A DNA stretch of 64,000 nucleotides. Source: Malachius bipustulatus (taxonomy: Eukaryota; Arthropoda; Insecta; Coleoptera; Melyridae). How positions within the stretch are numbered: the first letter of the stretch is position 1; every line of letters begins with the position of its first letter. The notes below the pieces were generated by a model, which saw only the letters and a list, made by a program, of their open reading frames with translations, searched no databases and was not told the DNA's origin. The translations under genes and the position numbers were made by a program. The stretch covers positions 37,607,579 to 37,671,578 of the forward strand of contig OU342638.1 of NCBI GenBank assembly GCA_910589415.1, given 5' to 3'. Of this stretch, positions 1 to 9,990 are shown piece by piece.

Positions 1-52
1 AATTGAAATCTACTCTTTAGGAGAAGAAGAATGAGAAGTGAAAGAACGAAAT

Positions 53-917
53 ATACCGGGTGTCCCATTAGTGCGGGATTCTTCTCTGGCAGCTTCACTT
101 TTGAAGCTATAAAAAAAGATGAGGTAGAAAAATTGTATGGTTTGAAGAGACCTTCAACCTAAAATAATTTTCAGCTACACAGGATGGCCCAATAATATCG
201 CTGTACGCCTTACAACTTTGTTATTTTAAATAGGACACCCTATATATTATTACATTTTCAGATTATCTGAAAAAAATCAGTAAGAATGGTTTTCACAGTT
301 TCAGTATAATGTGAATAGTTTTTGAGTTATAAACAAGTGAAAATTGCCATTTTCCATTTTCAAAGCAGCTTACAATGAAAACGGCTCAAGACAGCAGAAA
401 AAGGTTTACATATGTCCCTATCTTAACTTTTTACAAGGTATCCTATGATGTGGATGAAATTGTTATACAGGGTGATGAAAATTTTCAGATTTTTCATCAC
501 CCTGTATAACAATTTCATCCACATCATAGGATACCTTGTAAAAAGTTAAGATAAGGACATGTAAACCTTTTTCTGCTGTCTTGAGCCGTTTTCATTGTAA
601 GCTGCTTTGAAAATGGAAAATGGCAATTTTCACTTGTTTATAACTCAAAAACTATTCACATTATACTGAAACTGTGAAAACCATTCTTACTGATTTTTTT
701 CAGATAATCTGAAAATGTAATAATATATAGGGTGTCCTATTTAAAATAACAAAGTTGTAAGGCGTACAGCGATATTATTGGGCCATCCTGTGTAGCTGAA
801 AATTATTTTAGGTTGAAGGTCTCTTCAAACCATACAATTTTTCTACCTCATCTTTTTTTATAGCTTCAAAAGTGAAGCTGCCAGAGAAGAATCCCGCACT
901 AATGGGACACCCGGTAT
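53..917. repeat. Long foldback (hairpin) element FB1
   Basis: The sequence from 53 to about 481 reappears, almost perfectly, as its reverse complement from about 491 to 917, leaving a spacer of roughly 9 bases. The outer ends read ACCGGGTGTCCCATTA and its complement, while a TACAGGGTGATGAAA motif sits at the hairpin centre. No protein is encoded. Shared internal words (TTTGAGTTATAAACAAGTGAAAAT, split between arms) link it to the elements at 44560-44805 and 44813-45683. It is a non-autonomous hairpin element; a transcript through it would fold into about 430 bp of duplex RNA. Confidence 0.9.
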
Positions 918-1541
918 ACCTCAACATTCTGAAGTTTTACCTTATGTCTGCAGTCTGAATTTAATCCTTTTATCTAACAATGATGCTGTTGTATGCAAAC
1001 CTATTCTAATTTTCAAAATCAAATATTACTCGAAATATTATAAGGTAAAAGTGGTAATACTTATTATTATTATAAGCATTTCATTACATATATTGTACCT
1101 ATTACCTAAATACCTATAGCTACTAAAAAAAGGGTTTAGGTACAAACTGCGTAGGAATATTAAAGTAAAGAAATAAGAAATAATTTATGGAATTGATTTG
1201 TTATGATTATGAATAATTTTTAAATTATCAACTGTCAAGTTTTGCATTAATTTAATTTGTATTTTGAGTACTATCCAATAAAATGCGTTCCTTCTTCACA
1301 AATAGATATACTTATTATTTTCTAGCCTATTATGAATTAACACCAGCTATAAATGCTATAATCAAAAGAAAACTTACTTCTTATTTTCAAATAAACAAAA
1401 ATTTATAATAAATTTTTAAGTAATAAATTTTGTCTAATATTCTGTGATTCTTCATCCTCATTGCACCTATAAAATTCGAGATCTGACATCGATGCTGAAA
1501 TTTCATGTGACCTTGGTAGACTATCTAGAAATTAATCAACG
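918..1541. other. AT-rich stretch, nothing recognised
   Basis: I see no gene, RNA or repeat structure here beyond short A/T runs; open frames are short and lack recognisable motifs. Confidence 0.5.
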
Positions 1542-3291
1542 TGTAGTTGTCAGATGGATTTTTGATATTTTTGGTATTCTTCTTATTATATTTTTATTAA
1601 CATCTTTGGGGGCTTTTTATTTTGAATCATTTAGTCACATACCTATTGCAATCTTTAACGCCGCGTCCTAGCTGCATCCGGGGACTGCGTTGCGTGCGTT
1701 GCGTGCGTGCGTTGCGGGGAACGATTAAAATAAAACACATGCAAAGCAATGGGAGTGTCCTCAGTAGACGCGTTTGCCCGCAAAGTCGTACGATAAAACG
1801 ACACCGCAACGCACGCATTGTTTTAAATTGAAATATTTAGTTTTTTCATCTGTCAAAATCTTGCGATTTTTGCGGCGGGCAGGAATTTTTTTTGAATTTC
1901 GATTGCCTTCGTGCCAAAGCGAAACATTTTGTGCAATAAGAGAAATCTATTTTACAAGAACAAGAGTCAAGGTACACTGGGAATGTGAAAATGTCTCGAA
2001 TTTAGGCTTTTAAAGTAAGTATGAGGTCTATTAACTTCTATTGTAGACCTTTTTATATTTAACCTACCTGCTATTTATCTATCTATCAAATCTATACCTA
2101 TTTCTATAGATTACTTGCGTCTTATTGTTTCTTTCTCTTAAGTAACATGTTTCTTTCTGTGATTTTTAAGCCTTTCAAGCTCCAACAACCTACTGGTTTC
2201 CAAATTAAAACGTATTTCATCTGAAGCTGCACCAGAAATAGTTGGACTGGAAACCATTTTCTCGCCCGCACCGCACGCATTCAGTTAGGACACACTCAAA
2301 ATTTCTCGTGCGAGTTTGCGTTGCGTGCGTTCCCCGCATCGCACGCAACGCATTACCCGGATGCAGCTAGGACACGGCGTAACTAGAACGAAATGTCGCT
2401 GGATCTAAGATCTTAAAATCTTAAGCTTTTCATAAGAGTTTGAGAAAAAGGTTGTCATAGGTTGCAAAATCATGTAATTTTGCCAAGTTAGGAAAATACA
2501 CGAATGTATACTTTTTGAATATAAAATAAAAAACTTGAATCAATTATATTAATTTACTTTTAATAGATACATATAGCAGGTAATTAAAATATATCGGTGC
2601 GTTTATTAAAATATTAAAATATAAGTACGTAAATGACAAATATTTTTCGTCAATTCGTCGGTTATTCGGTATCGTAGTACTGTGTCAGAAACCAGCCAAA
2701 GATTCTAGACTTGAGAATGTTTTACACAAGATACTTTTCAGTTTTCGCTTCTGGCTCAAAATTATCCCCCATTATCAATAACAGCTACTGCATCCTGCTG
2801 CTTAGAATCAGAATCATCTTCAGCGTTCTGATTTTAATAAGATTTTCACCATGTCCATTTGTTTCGTCCAGTCCTCCGAAATAAGTTTTTCACAATGATT
2901 ATATTAATTTTGTCACATGTCAGGTGTACTTACATTTTGAAAGCTCTTCAAGACATAACATTCCTTACTTTAATCTTAGAGGGAAGCTGCTAATTTACGT
3001 GCTTGTATAATGAAGTTTACAATACCCCCATGATATTTCGATTGGGTTGTATTGGAAATAGATTATTGCAAATCTTTCGGAAACGCAATATTTTCATAAT
3101 TATTAGTGCCTGTTTTAGGTGGGCTGCCCAAAGGTGTAATTTCACATTTGACCTGTCTAATAATTTTCTTGCTAATGCACGGTCTGACTACTATCAGAGA
3201 CCGCATTACCCATAGACCTAGGAAAAGGTCTATGGCATTACCAGCAATTTAGCAGATACACATACTTAATACTTATGTACATCCCAAATAT
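1542..3291. repeat. Segmental duplication copy A, left part
   Basis: Apart from the insertion at 1659-2379, this sequence matches 37369-38395 at well over 99 percent by eye. Differences are small, for example a 3-base CTG repeat difference near 2797 and a 3-base difference in CCCATAGACC near 3210. It continues after the Gypsy insertion at 9991. The left breakpoint is abrupt at TGTAGTTGTCAG (1542 here, 37369 in copy B). No credible gene lies inside. Confidence 0.9.
1659..2379. mobile_element. PIF/Harbinger-like MITE, 721 bp
   Basis: Terminal inverted repeats begin CGCCGCGTCCTAGCTGCATC on the left, and CGCCGTGTCCTAGCTGCATC when the right end is reverse complemented. The element is flanked by TAA at 1656-1658 and 2380-2382. 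Duplication copy B near 37488 has the uninterrupted site CTTTAACTAGAAC, so the insertion and its 3-bp target duplication are directly shown. A TAA target is typical of PIF/Harbinger. Subterminal regions hold many GCGTTGCGTGCG words in both orientations, possibly transposase-binding repeats. There is no transposase gene, so it is non-autonomous. Confidence 0.85.
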
Positions 3292-3891
3292 TATAACGAA
3301 CACCGCTCTGGAAAAATTCTAGTAATTGCTTCTTTAACCTTTAACATTCTAGACCCCGATTTGCTTGTTTGTTTACATTCTGTTTTTTTATACTGAGTCA
3401 GTCAATGACATGTTCGCGACAGTTCCAGTCACATGTCATGTGACACATCGACAGACAGACGTTAGTTCTATGGATTTCTGGAGTGGGATCGCCGAACAAT
3501 CTGACATTTCCAGAATCCACGAATCGACGGTCAGTGCGCCGGTGCGACGTTCGAGAATGTACCTGCTAGAACGGAGTAGAACGTGGCTACTGATGTGTCG
3601 GGGGACTATATAAGGACAGCCTGCGGTTGCGTGGAAAGTAGTAGTATCCTGAACGTGAAACAGTGAAGACTGAAGTATAGACAGAGCAGAAGTGAAGTGT
3701 GAAGTAAGGGAGCCAGTAGTGACAGATAGAAAGAATAGACAAGTGCAAGGTGCAAGTAGTAGTGTTGTAGTCAGCTGTTTGTGTTTTGATTATTTAGAAG
3801 AATAATAATTAGAGGTTATAATTTGGATTAGTGAATAAAGTAATTTGTAAGACTTTTTGGTGGTGATTTATTTATTGCGAGACCCGTAACA
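3292..3891 (+). mobile_element. Solo LTR of a Gypsy element (older copy)
   Basis: This 600-bp segment starts TATAACGAACACCGCTCTGG and ends CGAGACCCGTAACA, as do the two LTRs of the adjacent element, but differs by substitutions and indels (for example around 3325-3380). It is flanked by ATAT at 3288-3291 and 3892-3895. A TATA box (CTATATAAGG) lies near 3606 and AATAAA near 3835. It is an older, recombined insertion of the same family that had entered the same ATAT site before or after its neighbour. Confidence 0.85.
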
Positions 3892-3895
3892 ATAT

Positions 3896-4482
3896 TATAA
3901 CGAACACCGCTCTGGAGAAATTCTAGTAATTACTTCTTGTAACATTCTAGTGCACCATTTGCTTGTTTGTTTACATTCTTTATACTGGATTAGTCAATGA
4001 CATGTTCGCGACAGTTCCAGTCACATGTCATGTGACACATCGACAGACAGACGTTAGTTCTATGGATTTCTGGAGTGGGCACGCCGAACAATCTGACATT
4101 TCCAGAATCCATGAATCGACGGCTGGTGCGCCGGTGCGACGTTCGAGAATGTACCTGCTAGAACGGAGTAGAACGTGACTACTGATGTGTCGGAGGACTA
4201 TATAAGAGTAGCCTCGCGGTTGCGTAGTTCAGATTAGTTCGGAACGTGAAACAGTGAAGACTGAAGTATAGACAGAGCAGAAGTGAAGTGTGAAGTAAGG
4301 GAGCCAGTAGTGACAGATAGAAAGAATAGACAAGTGCAAGGTGCAAGTAGTAGTGTTGTAGTCAGCTGTTTGTGTTTTGATTATTTAGAAGAATAATAAT
4401 TAGAGGTTATAATTTGGATTAGTGAATAAAGTAATTTGTAAGACTTTTTGGTGGTGATTTATTTATTGCGAGACCCGTAACA
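3896..4482 (+). repeat. 5' LTR of Gypsy element
   Basis: This 587-bp repeat is identical by eye to 9404-9990. It holds a TATA box in GGACTATATAAGAGTAGCC near 4195 and a polyadenylation-type AATAAAG near 4433, giving the U3-R-U5 order of a functional LTR. Confidence 0.92.
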
Positions 4483-4484
4483 AC

Positions 4485-4502
4485 TGGTGTCAGAAGCGGG
4501 AT
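4485..4502 (+). other. Primer binding site, tRNA-Leu type
   Basis: TGGTGTCAGAAGCGGGAT follows the 5' LTR after two bases. It is complementary, with one mismatch, to the 3' end of insect tRNA-Leu (ending CCCACTTCTGACACCA as I recall it), so minus-strand synthesis was probably primed by tRNA-Leu. Confidence 0.75.
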
Positions 4503-4532
4503 ACGGATTCCAGCAAGAAGATTAATTAGTTA

Positions 4533-5789
4533 ATGGGTAGATTAAGAAGTGGAAAGGAAATAGGAAGCGACAAAATGTCTGAGAAAATGTTGGAGGATAT
4601 GATGTTACTACTCAAAAACGGCCAGGAAGAGCAGAAGAACATCATGAAGAAGCTTGAAGACGGCCAGGAAGAGCAGAAGAACATCGTTAAGAAGCTTGAA
4701 GACACAGAAGAGAAGCTGCTAAAAGTTATTCTGCAGCAAAGAGACGATTATGTTTGTGAACTAAACAAAGTGAAACAAGACATTGACAGTGTTCGCGATG
4801 AAGTCGGTGGTGTTCGCGATGAAGTGAAATTGGTAGAAAATCGAGTAGAACGGAAAACGAAACTGCTGGTAGAGGAGATCGAGAATAAACTCAGAACTCT
4901 CGAAAGTTCTGAGGTGAAGCATCCTCCGTGTGCCGTACCGACTAGCAGTTTTGGCGCGAAAGTGAAACCACCAGCGTACGACGGAACAACTCCTTGGACT
5001 GCGTACAAGATGCAGTTTCAGGCTGCATGCATGGCCAACGGATGGAACGACACAGAGAAGGCAACGGCACTGGTTCTTGCTCTTCGAGGGCAAGCTGTGG
5101 ACATGCTGCAAACACTGCCGGTAGAACTGCACTCGAATTACAACCAATTGAGTGCAGCATTAGAACTTCGGTTCGGCAATCGCCATATGGAGCAGGTGTT
5201 CCAAAATCAGTTGATGAGCAGAGTGCAGAAGCCGAACGAGTCGCTACAAGAGTTCGAAGCAGATGTCAACAGGATTGTCCATCAAGCCTACCCAGACTCG
5301 CCGCAGAACTTCAAGGAACAACTAGCCTCGCAAACATTTGTCAACGGGATACGAGACACTGAAATACAGAAGACCCTGCGCATGTCACATTTGACAAAGT
5401 CCAGTGAAGCGTTAGTTAGAGCGCTTGAGATAGACGCAGCAATAAAGGCGTCCAATGGTAGGAACTTCTCCAAGGTACGAGCAGTGACAATTAATGAAGA
5501 TAAAGAAGAGAATGTGACTGCCATATTGGAAAAGTTGAATAAGATGATGGATAAGATCTCTGAGCAGTTGAATGATGGGAAAAGAGGTTGGACTCCAAGG
5601 AGGGACGAAAACAGGAAACAGTGCTACCGTTGTGGATCCAGTTCACATTTTATACGTGACTGTAAAGTTAGTGAGACTCCGAGACGTGGTGGATCCCTGG
5701 AACGCAGACCAGGCAGGGACAGGAGCAGAAGCAGAGAGAGAAGTGTCTCTCGAGAACGGGAAGCTCCTCGTCGACGGCAGGAAAACTAA
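4533..5789 (+). CDS. gag: Gag polyprotein of Gypsy element
   Basis: A 418-residue structural protein that would package element RNA into virus-like particles in the cytoplasm. Residues about 10-115 are a charged coiled coil containing a 45-bp tandem duplication (the GQEEQKN...KKLED unit occurs twice). The central part is a retrotransposon-gag capsid region (PWTAYKMQFQAA, then a leucine-rich helix). A single CCHC zinc knuckle follows at Cys364, Cys367, His372 and Cys377. The tail is rich in Arg-Ser and Arg-Glu. The ATG lies 31 bases after the primer binding site. The stop overlaps the protease frame, which is open in the -1 frame through this point, so pol is probably made by -1 frameshifting near GGAAAAC at 5780-5786. 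This heptamer does not match the canonical slippery pattern. Confidence 0.92.
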   Translation: MGRLRSGKEIGSDKMSEKMLEDMMLLLKNGQEEQKNIMKKLEDGQEEQKNIVKKLEDTEEKLLKVILQQRDDYVCELNKVKQDIDSVRDEVGGVRDEVKLVENRVERKTKLLVEEIENKLRTLESSEVKHPPCAVPTSSFGAKVKPPAYDGTTPWTAYKMQFQAACMANGWNDTEKATALVLALRGQAVDMLQTLPVELHSNYNQLSAALELRFGNRHMEQVFQNQLMSRVQKPNESLQEFEADVNRIVHQAYPDSPQNFKEQLASQTFVNGIRDTEIQKTLRMSHLTKSSEALVRALEIDAAIKASNGRNFSKVRAVTINEDKEENVTAILEKLNKMMDKISEQLNDGKRGWTPRRDENRKQCYRCGSSSHFIRDCKVSETPRRGGSLERRPGRDRSRSRERSVSREREAPRRRQEN

Positions 5790-6139
5790 CTTCAGCCAGT
5801 GTGGAGGGGCGAATGCTGGCTGACAACAACAAGGCCCCCAAGATCGTTTCCATCCGAACACTCCAACGCCACGTAGACAGCCTAGCCGTTGAAGGGCAGA
5901 TAAATGGGAAATCTGTTGCCATGGTACTCGACACCGGATCATCGATCTCATTGGTAAGGAAGGACATGGTCAGTCCTGCTGTAATTCGGCATCCATCGAG
6001 GCGGGTCCAGTTGAAGACAGCGACAGGTGAAATCGCAGATATCATCGGCGAAGTAGATGGCCGAATCCAGCTTGGAGCCCTGGAACTGCGTCATACGGTT
6101 GTGGTAGCCGAGATTGAAGACGAATTTATCCTGGGCTAG
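5780..6139 (+). pseudogene. pol: Gypsy pol, aspartic protease segment (ends at a frameshift)
   Basis: The frame is open from before the gag stop to a TAG at 6137-6139. It encodes the retropepsin domain with the active site VLDTGSS at about 5926-5946 and the usual later hydrophobic ILG at 6128-6136. In relatives the next residues continue directly into the RT spacer. Here that continuation is found in the next reading frame starting around 6136, which is best explained by loss of one base within CTGGGCTAG. The break separates protease from RT in this copy. There is no separate ATG; expression would depend on frameshifting from gag. Confidence 0.85.
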
Positions 6140-9100
6140 ACATCATTCAACAGCATGGACTGCGAATTGATCCGAAACAAGGTATCCTGAGATTGGGTGA
6201 AGAAGACTTGGTACTGAGCTCTAGAAAATCACAGAAGGTAATGACGAGACTCATTGCGAGTTCAACGACCACCATCCGAGGGTTCAGCGAGCAGATAGTT
6301 CCGGCCAGACTGGAAGCAGATCTTGGAAGCTGCGTTGGGTTAGTCGAGCCATCCCCAGATAGTAACAAGAACCTGATAATAGCCAAGACGTTAGTCAACA
6401 CTAGCCGAGAGATTCCTGTACGTGTTGCAAATGTGTTTTCTGGCAGCGCTAGGATCAAGGAAGGTGACGTACTTGGAATTTGCGTACCAGTCAAGAAGAT
6501 CAGCTGTTGCGAGAAGATGGAGGGCAAGGAGAAGGCAGATACAAGAAAGATGAAGCTTGTCCTACCGGAAGTCGATTTTGAGGAACTGTCAAAAGACGAG
6601 ACAAGTTTGGCGAGAGAATTTTTGAAGAAAAACCAAGACGTTTTCGCAACAGGGAACATGAAGTTAGGCAGAACGGACATTGTGCAACACCGAATAAATA
6701 CAGGCGACACCCAACCAATAAGACAAGCCCCAAGAAGACTGCCGATTGCGAAACAAGAAGAGGTATCAACCATGCTGGACCAGATGTTGAAAGACGGAGT
6801 TATTGAGGAATCTAACAGCCCGTGGTCATCGCCAGTCGTATTAGTAACCAAGAAGGATGGAACAACGAGGTTTTGCGTCGATTATAGGAAGCTGAACGAT
6901 GTTACGAAGAAGGACAGCTACCCGCTACCAAGAATCGACGACATTTTATGTACCTTGTCTGGCTCAACCTGGTTCTCAACCTTGGACCTGAAGAGCGGTT
7001 ACTGGCAGGTTGGCATGCACCCAAATGACAAAGAGAAAACTGCGTTTTCTACTGGCACGGGTCTGTACAATTTCAAGGTTATGCCATTTGGTCTTTGCAA
7101 CGCGCCAGCCACCTTTGAAAGACTGATGGAGATGGTACTCCGAGGGCTGACCTGGAAAACATGCCTGGTATACCTGGACGATGTCATGGTTATGGGTTCC
7201 ACTTTCCAAAACCACATCGACAACCTTCAGGAAATTTTCGATCGATTCAGAACTGCCAACCTGAAGCTAAATCCAGAGAAATGTTCGCTATTTAAAAAGA
7301 AGGTCGAGTTTTTGGGACATACCGTAACTTCCGAAGGAATCCAGACCAGCGACAGCAAAGTAGAATCGATTCGTGATTGGCCGACTCCTAAAGACAGACA
7401 CGAAGTCCGAAGTTTCCTTGGTCTTTGTACATACTACCGAAGATTTGTCAAGAAATTTGCAGATGTAGCAGCTCCGCTCCATAAGCTCACCGAATTGAAG
7501 ACGCCTTTCATCTGGGATGCCAAGTGTGAAGACGCTTTCCGAAGACTGAAAAAGGCTTTGATTTCTAGTCCGATCCTGTCATATCCTCAAAGAGAAGGAA
7601 AGTACGTACTTGATACTGACGCAAGTAATATCGGGATAGGTGCTGTTTTATCGCAAGTCCAAGAGGGAGAAGAGCGAGTCATCGAGTACTACAGCAAGAC
7701 CTTGACAAAGCCTGAGAGGAACTACTGTACCACCAGGAAAGAATTACTCGCTATTATCAAATCGGTAGAGCATTTTAAAAATTATCTGCATGGGAAGGAA
7801 TTCCTGATCAGAACAGATCACGGCGCGCTCACCTGGCTGATGAAGATGAAGAACGTAGAGGGTCAGACTGCTAGGTGGATAGAACGACTACAGCAGTTCA
7901 ACTTCAAAATAAAACATCGTGCAGGCAGATTACACCAGAACGCTGATGCACTATCAAGGAGGCCATGCGTGAAATGCTCACATTGTGAGCGGATTGAGGA
8001 TAGCCAGAAGGAAGAGTGCGTTCGAAGGATCGTGATCAATGCAGATACAGGATGGACGATAGAAGCATGCAGGAAAGAGCAAGAAAAAGACGAGGGCATC
8101 GGAGACATTTTAAAACGTAAAGAAGAGAATGGACCGAGACCAACGTGGGCAGAGGTTTCTCCACGTAGCCCAGAATATAAAGCTCTATGGTCACAATGGG
8201 AGTCCCTGCAAATCGAAAATGGTCTGCTGAAGAGAGCCTGGGAGAGTGCCGACGGAAAGAAGATCGTCATGCAGCTGGTGGTTCCAAGGAGTAAAGTTCC
8301 GAAGATTCTCGAAGTGATCCATGGAGGTACATCAGGAGCTCACTTCGGAGTGAACAAAACACTAGCGAAAGTTCGAGAGAGGTTCTACTGGGTGAACTGC
8401 AAGGACGATGTCGAAGCCTGGTGCCGTAAGTGCGAGAAATGTGCTGCAAGCAAGGGCCCAAGCAGAAGACTGACAGGCGCTATGAAGCAGTACAACGTTG
8501 GAGCCCCATTCGAGAGGATAGCCATAGATGTAGCAGGTCCTTTTCCAATCAGCGACAGCGGCAATCGCTTTATCCTGGTTGCCATGGATTATTTCAGCAA
8601 GTGGCCTGAAGCATACGCCATACCGAACCAAGAAGCTGCTACAGTTGCGAGAGTCTTGGTGGATAATTTCATTAGCAGATTTGGCGTACCTTTAGAGTTG
8701 CATTCCGATCAAGGACGAAACTTTGAATCCCAAGTTTTCGCAGAAATGTGTAAACTGCTCGGGATAAACAAGACAAGGACTACACCTCTCCATCCACAAT
8801 CTGACGGTATGGTAGAACGGTTTAATCGAACAATGGAGGAACATCTGTCGAAGGTGGTGAGCAACAATCAGCGAGATTGGGACCAGTACCTGCCTTTGTT
8901 GCTGATGTCGTACAGGGCAGCCATCCATGAGACTACAGGGCAGACACCAGCCAAGGTTGTATTCGGCAAGGAGATTCGGCTACCCTGTGATTTGGTGTAC
9001 GGTTCACCAAGCAGTCTACCATCGGAGATCAGAAATTATATCGACGAATTAAGAAACTCCATGGCAGAAGTGCATTCCCTAGTCAGGAGGAAGATCAAGT

Positions 9101-9363
9101 TGGCCAGCGACCGAATGAAGGCGAGGTACGACTTGAAGGCAAACTCCGGCGGCTTCACAGAAGGAGACAAAGTGTGGTTTTATAATCCAACTAGGAAGAA
9201 GGGTTTGTCGCCTAAGTTTATGCCATCCTGGGAAGGGCCTTACACAATTATTAAAAGGATAAACGACGTGGTGTATAGGATACAGCGGAGCGGAGCCCCC
9301 AAGTGCAAGATGAAGGTAGTCCACCTGAATCGTCTGGCACCCTACTGTGGAGACAGCGAATAA
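6140..9363 (+). pseudogene. pol: Gypsy pol: reverse transcriptase, RNase H, integrase (frameshifted from protease)
   Basis: A single open frame of more than 1050 residues. RT shows the fingers/palm region and YLDD catalytic box (nt 7171-7182). RNase H starts at VLDTDAS (about 7606). Integrase has the HHCC zinc domain (about 8318-8450), then catalytic Asp (AIDVAGP, about 8520), Asp (HSDQGRNF, about 8700) and Glu (GMVERFNR, about 8806), and a C-terminal GPY-like module (SWEGPY, about 9228). All catalytic boxes are intact; the only damage seen is the single-base break at the 5' side. No env follows, and the stop lies 40 bases before the 3' LTR. Confidence 0.93.
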
Positions 9364-9391
9364 GTCCGTTCGAGCGGGACGCTCGAAAATA

Positions 9392-9402
9392 GAAAGGGGG
9401 CA
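9392..9402 (+). other. Polypurine tract
   Basis: GAAAGGGGGCA abuts the 3' LTR start (TATAACGAAC at 9404) and is the expected plus-strand primer of the Gypsy element. Confidence 0.75.
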
Positions 9403-9403
9403 G

Positions 9404-9990
9404 TATAACGAACACCGCTCTGGAGAAATTCTAGTAATTACTTCTTGTAACATTCTAGTGCACCATTTGCTTGTTTGTTTACATTCTTTATACTGGATTA
9501 GTCAATGACATGTTCGCGACAGTTCCAGTCACATGTCATGTGACACATCGACAGACAGACGTTAGTTCTATGGATTTCTGGAGTGGGCACGCCGAACAAT
9601 CTGACATTTCCAGAATCCATGAATCGACGGCTGGTGCGCCGGTGCGACGTTCGAGAATGTACCTGCTAGAACGGAGTAGAACGTGACTACTGATGTGTCG
9701 GAGGACTATATAAGAGTAGCCTCGCGGTTGCGTAGTTCAGATTAGTTCGGAACGTGAAACAGTGAAGACTGAAGTATAGACAGAGCAGAAGTGAAGTGTG
9801 AAGTAAGGGAGCCAGTAGTGACAGATAGAAAGAATAGACAAGTGCAAGGTGCAAGTAGTAGTGTTGTAGTCAGCTGTTTGTGTTTTGATTATTTAGAAGA
9901 ATAATAATTAGAGGTTATAATTTGGATTAGTGAATAAAGTAATTTGTAAGACTTTTTGGTGGTGATTTATTTATTGCGAGACCCGTAACA
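9404..9990 (+). repeat. 3' LTR of Gypsy element
   Basis: 587 bp, identical by eye to 3896-4482, followed by the ATAT target copy at 9991-9994. Confidence 0.92.

Larger units (their letters stand above)
3896..9990 (+). mobile_element. Ty3/Gypsy LTR retrotransposon, full length
   Basis: Two 587-bp LTRs that look identical (3896-4482 and 9404-9990) bound gag and pol, with ATAT at 3892-3895 and 9991-9994. Duplication copy B (about 38391-38398) has the empty site CCCAAATATATTTCACC, confirming a 4-bp target duplication. Internal order is PBS, gag, protease, RT, RNase H, integrase and polypurine tract; there is no env. Identical LTRs imply a recent insertion, yet pol carries one frameshift near 6136, so this copy is probably not autonomous unless the base is a sequencing error. 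Confidence 0.93.

Noticed and set aside
1444..2013. Short open frames near the Harbinger MITE
   Set aside because: They cross the MITE boundary and have no conserved features.
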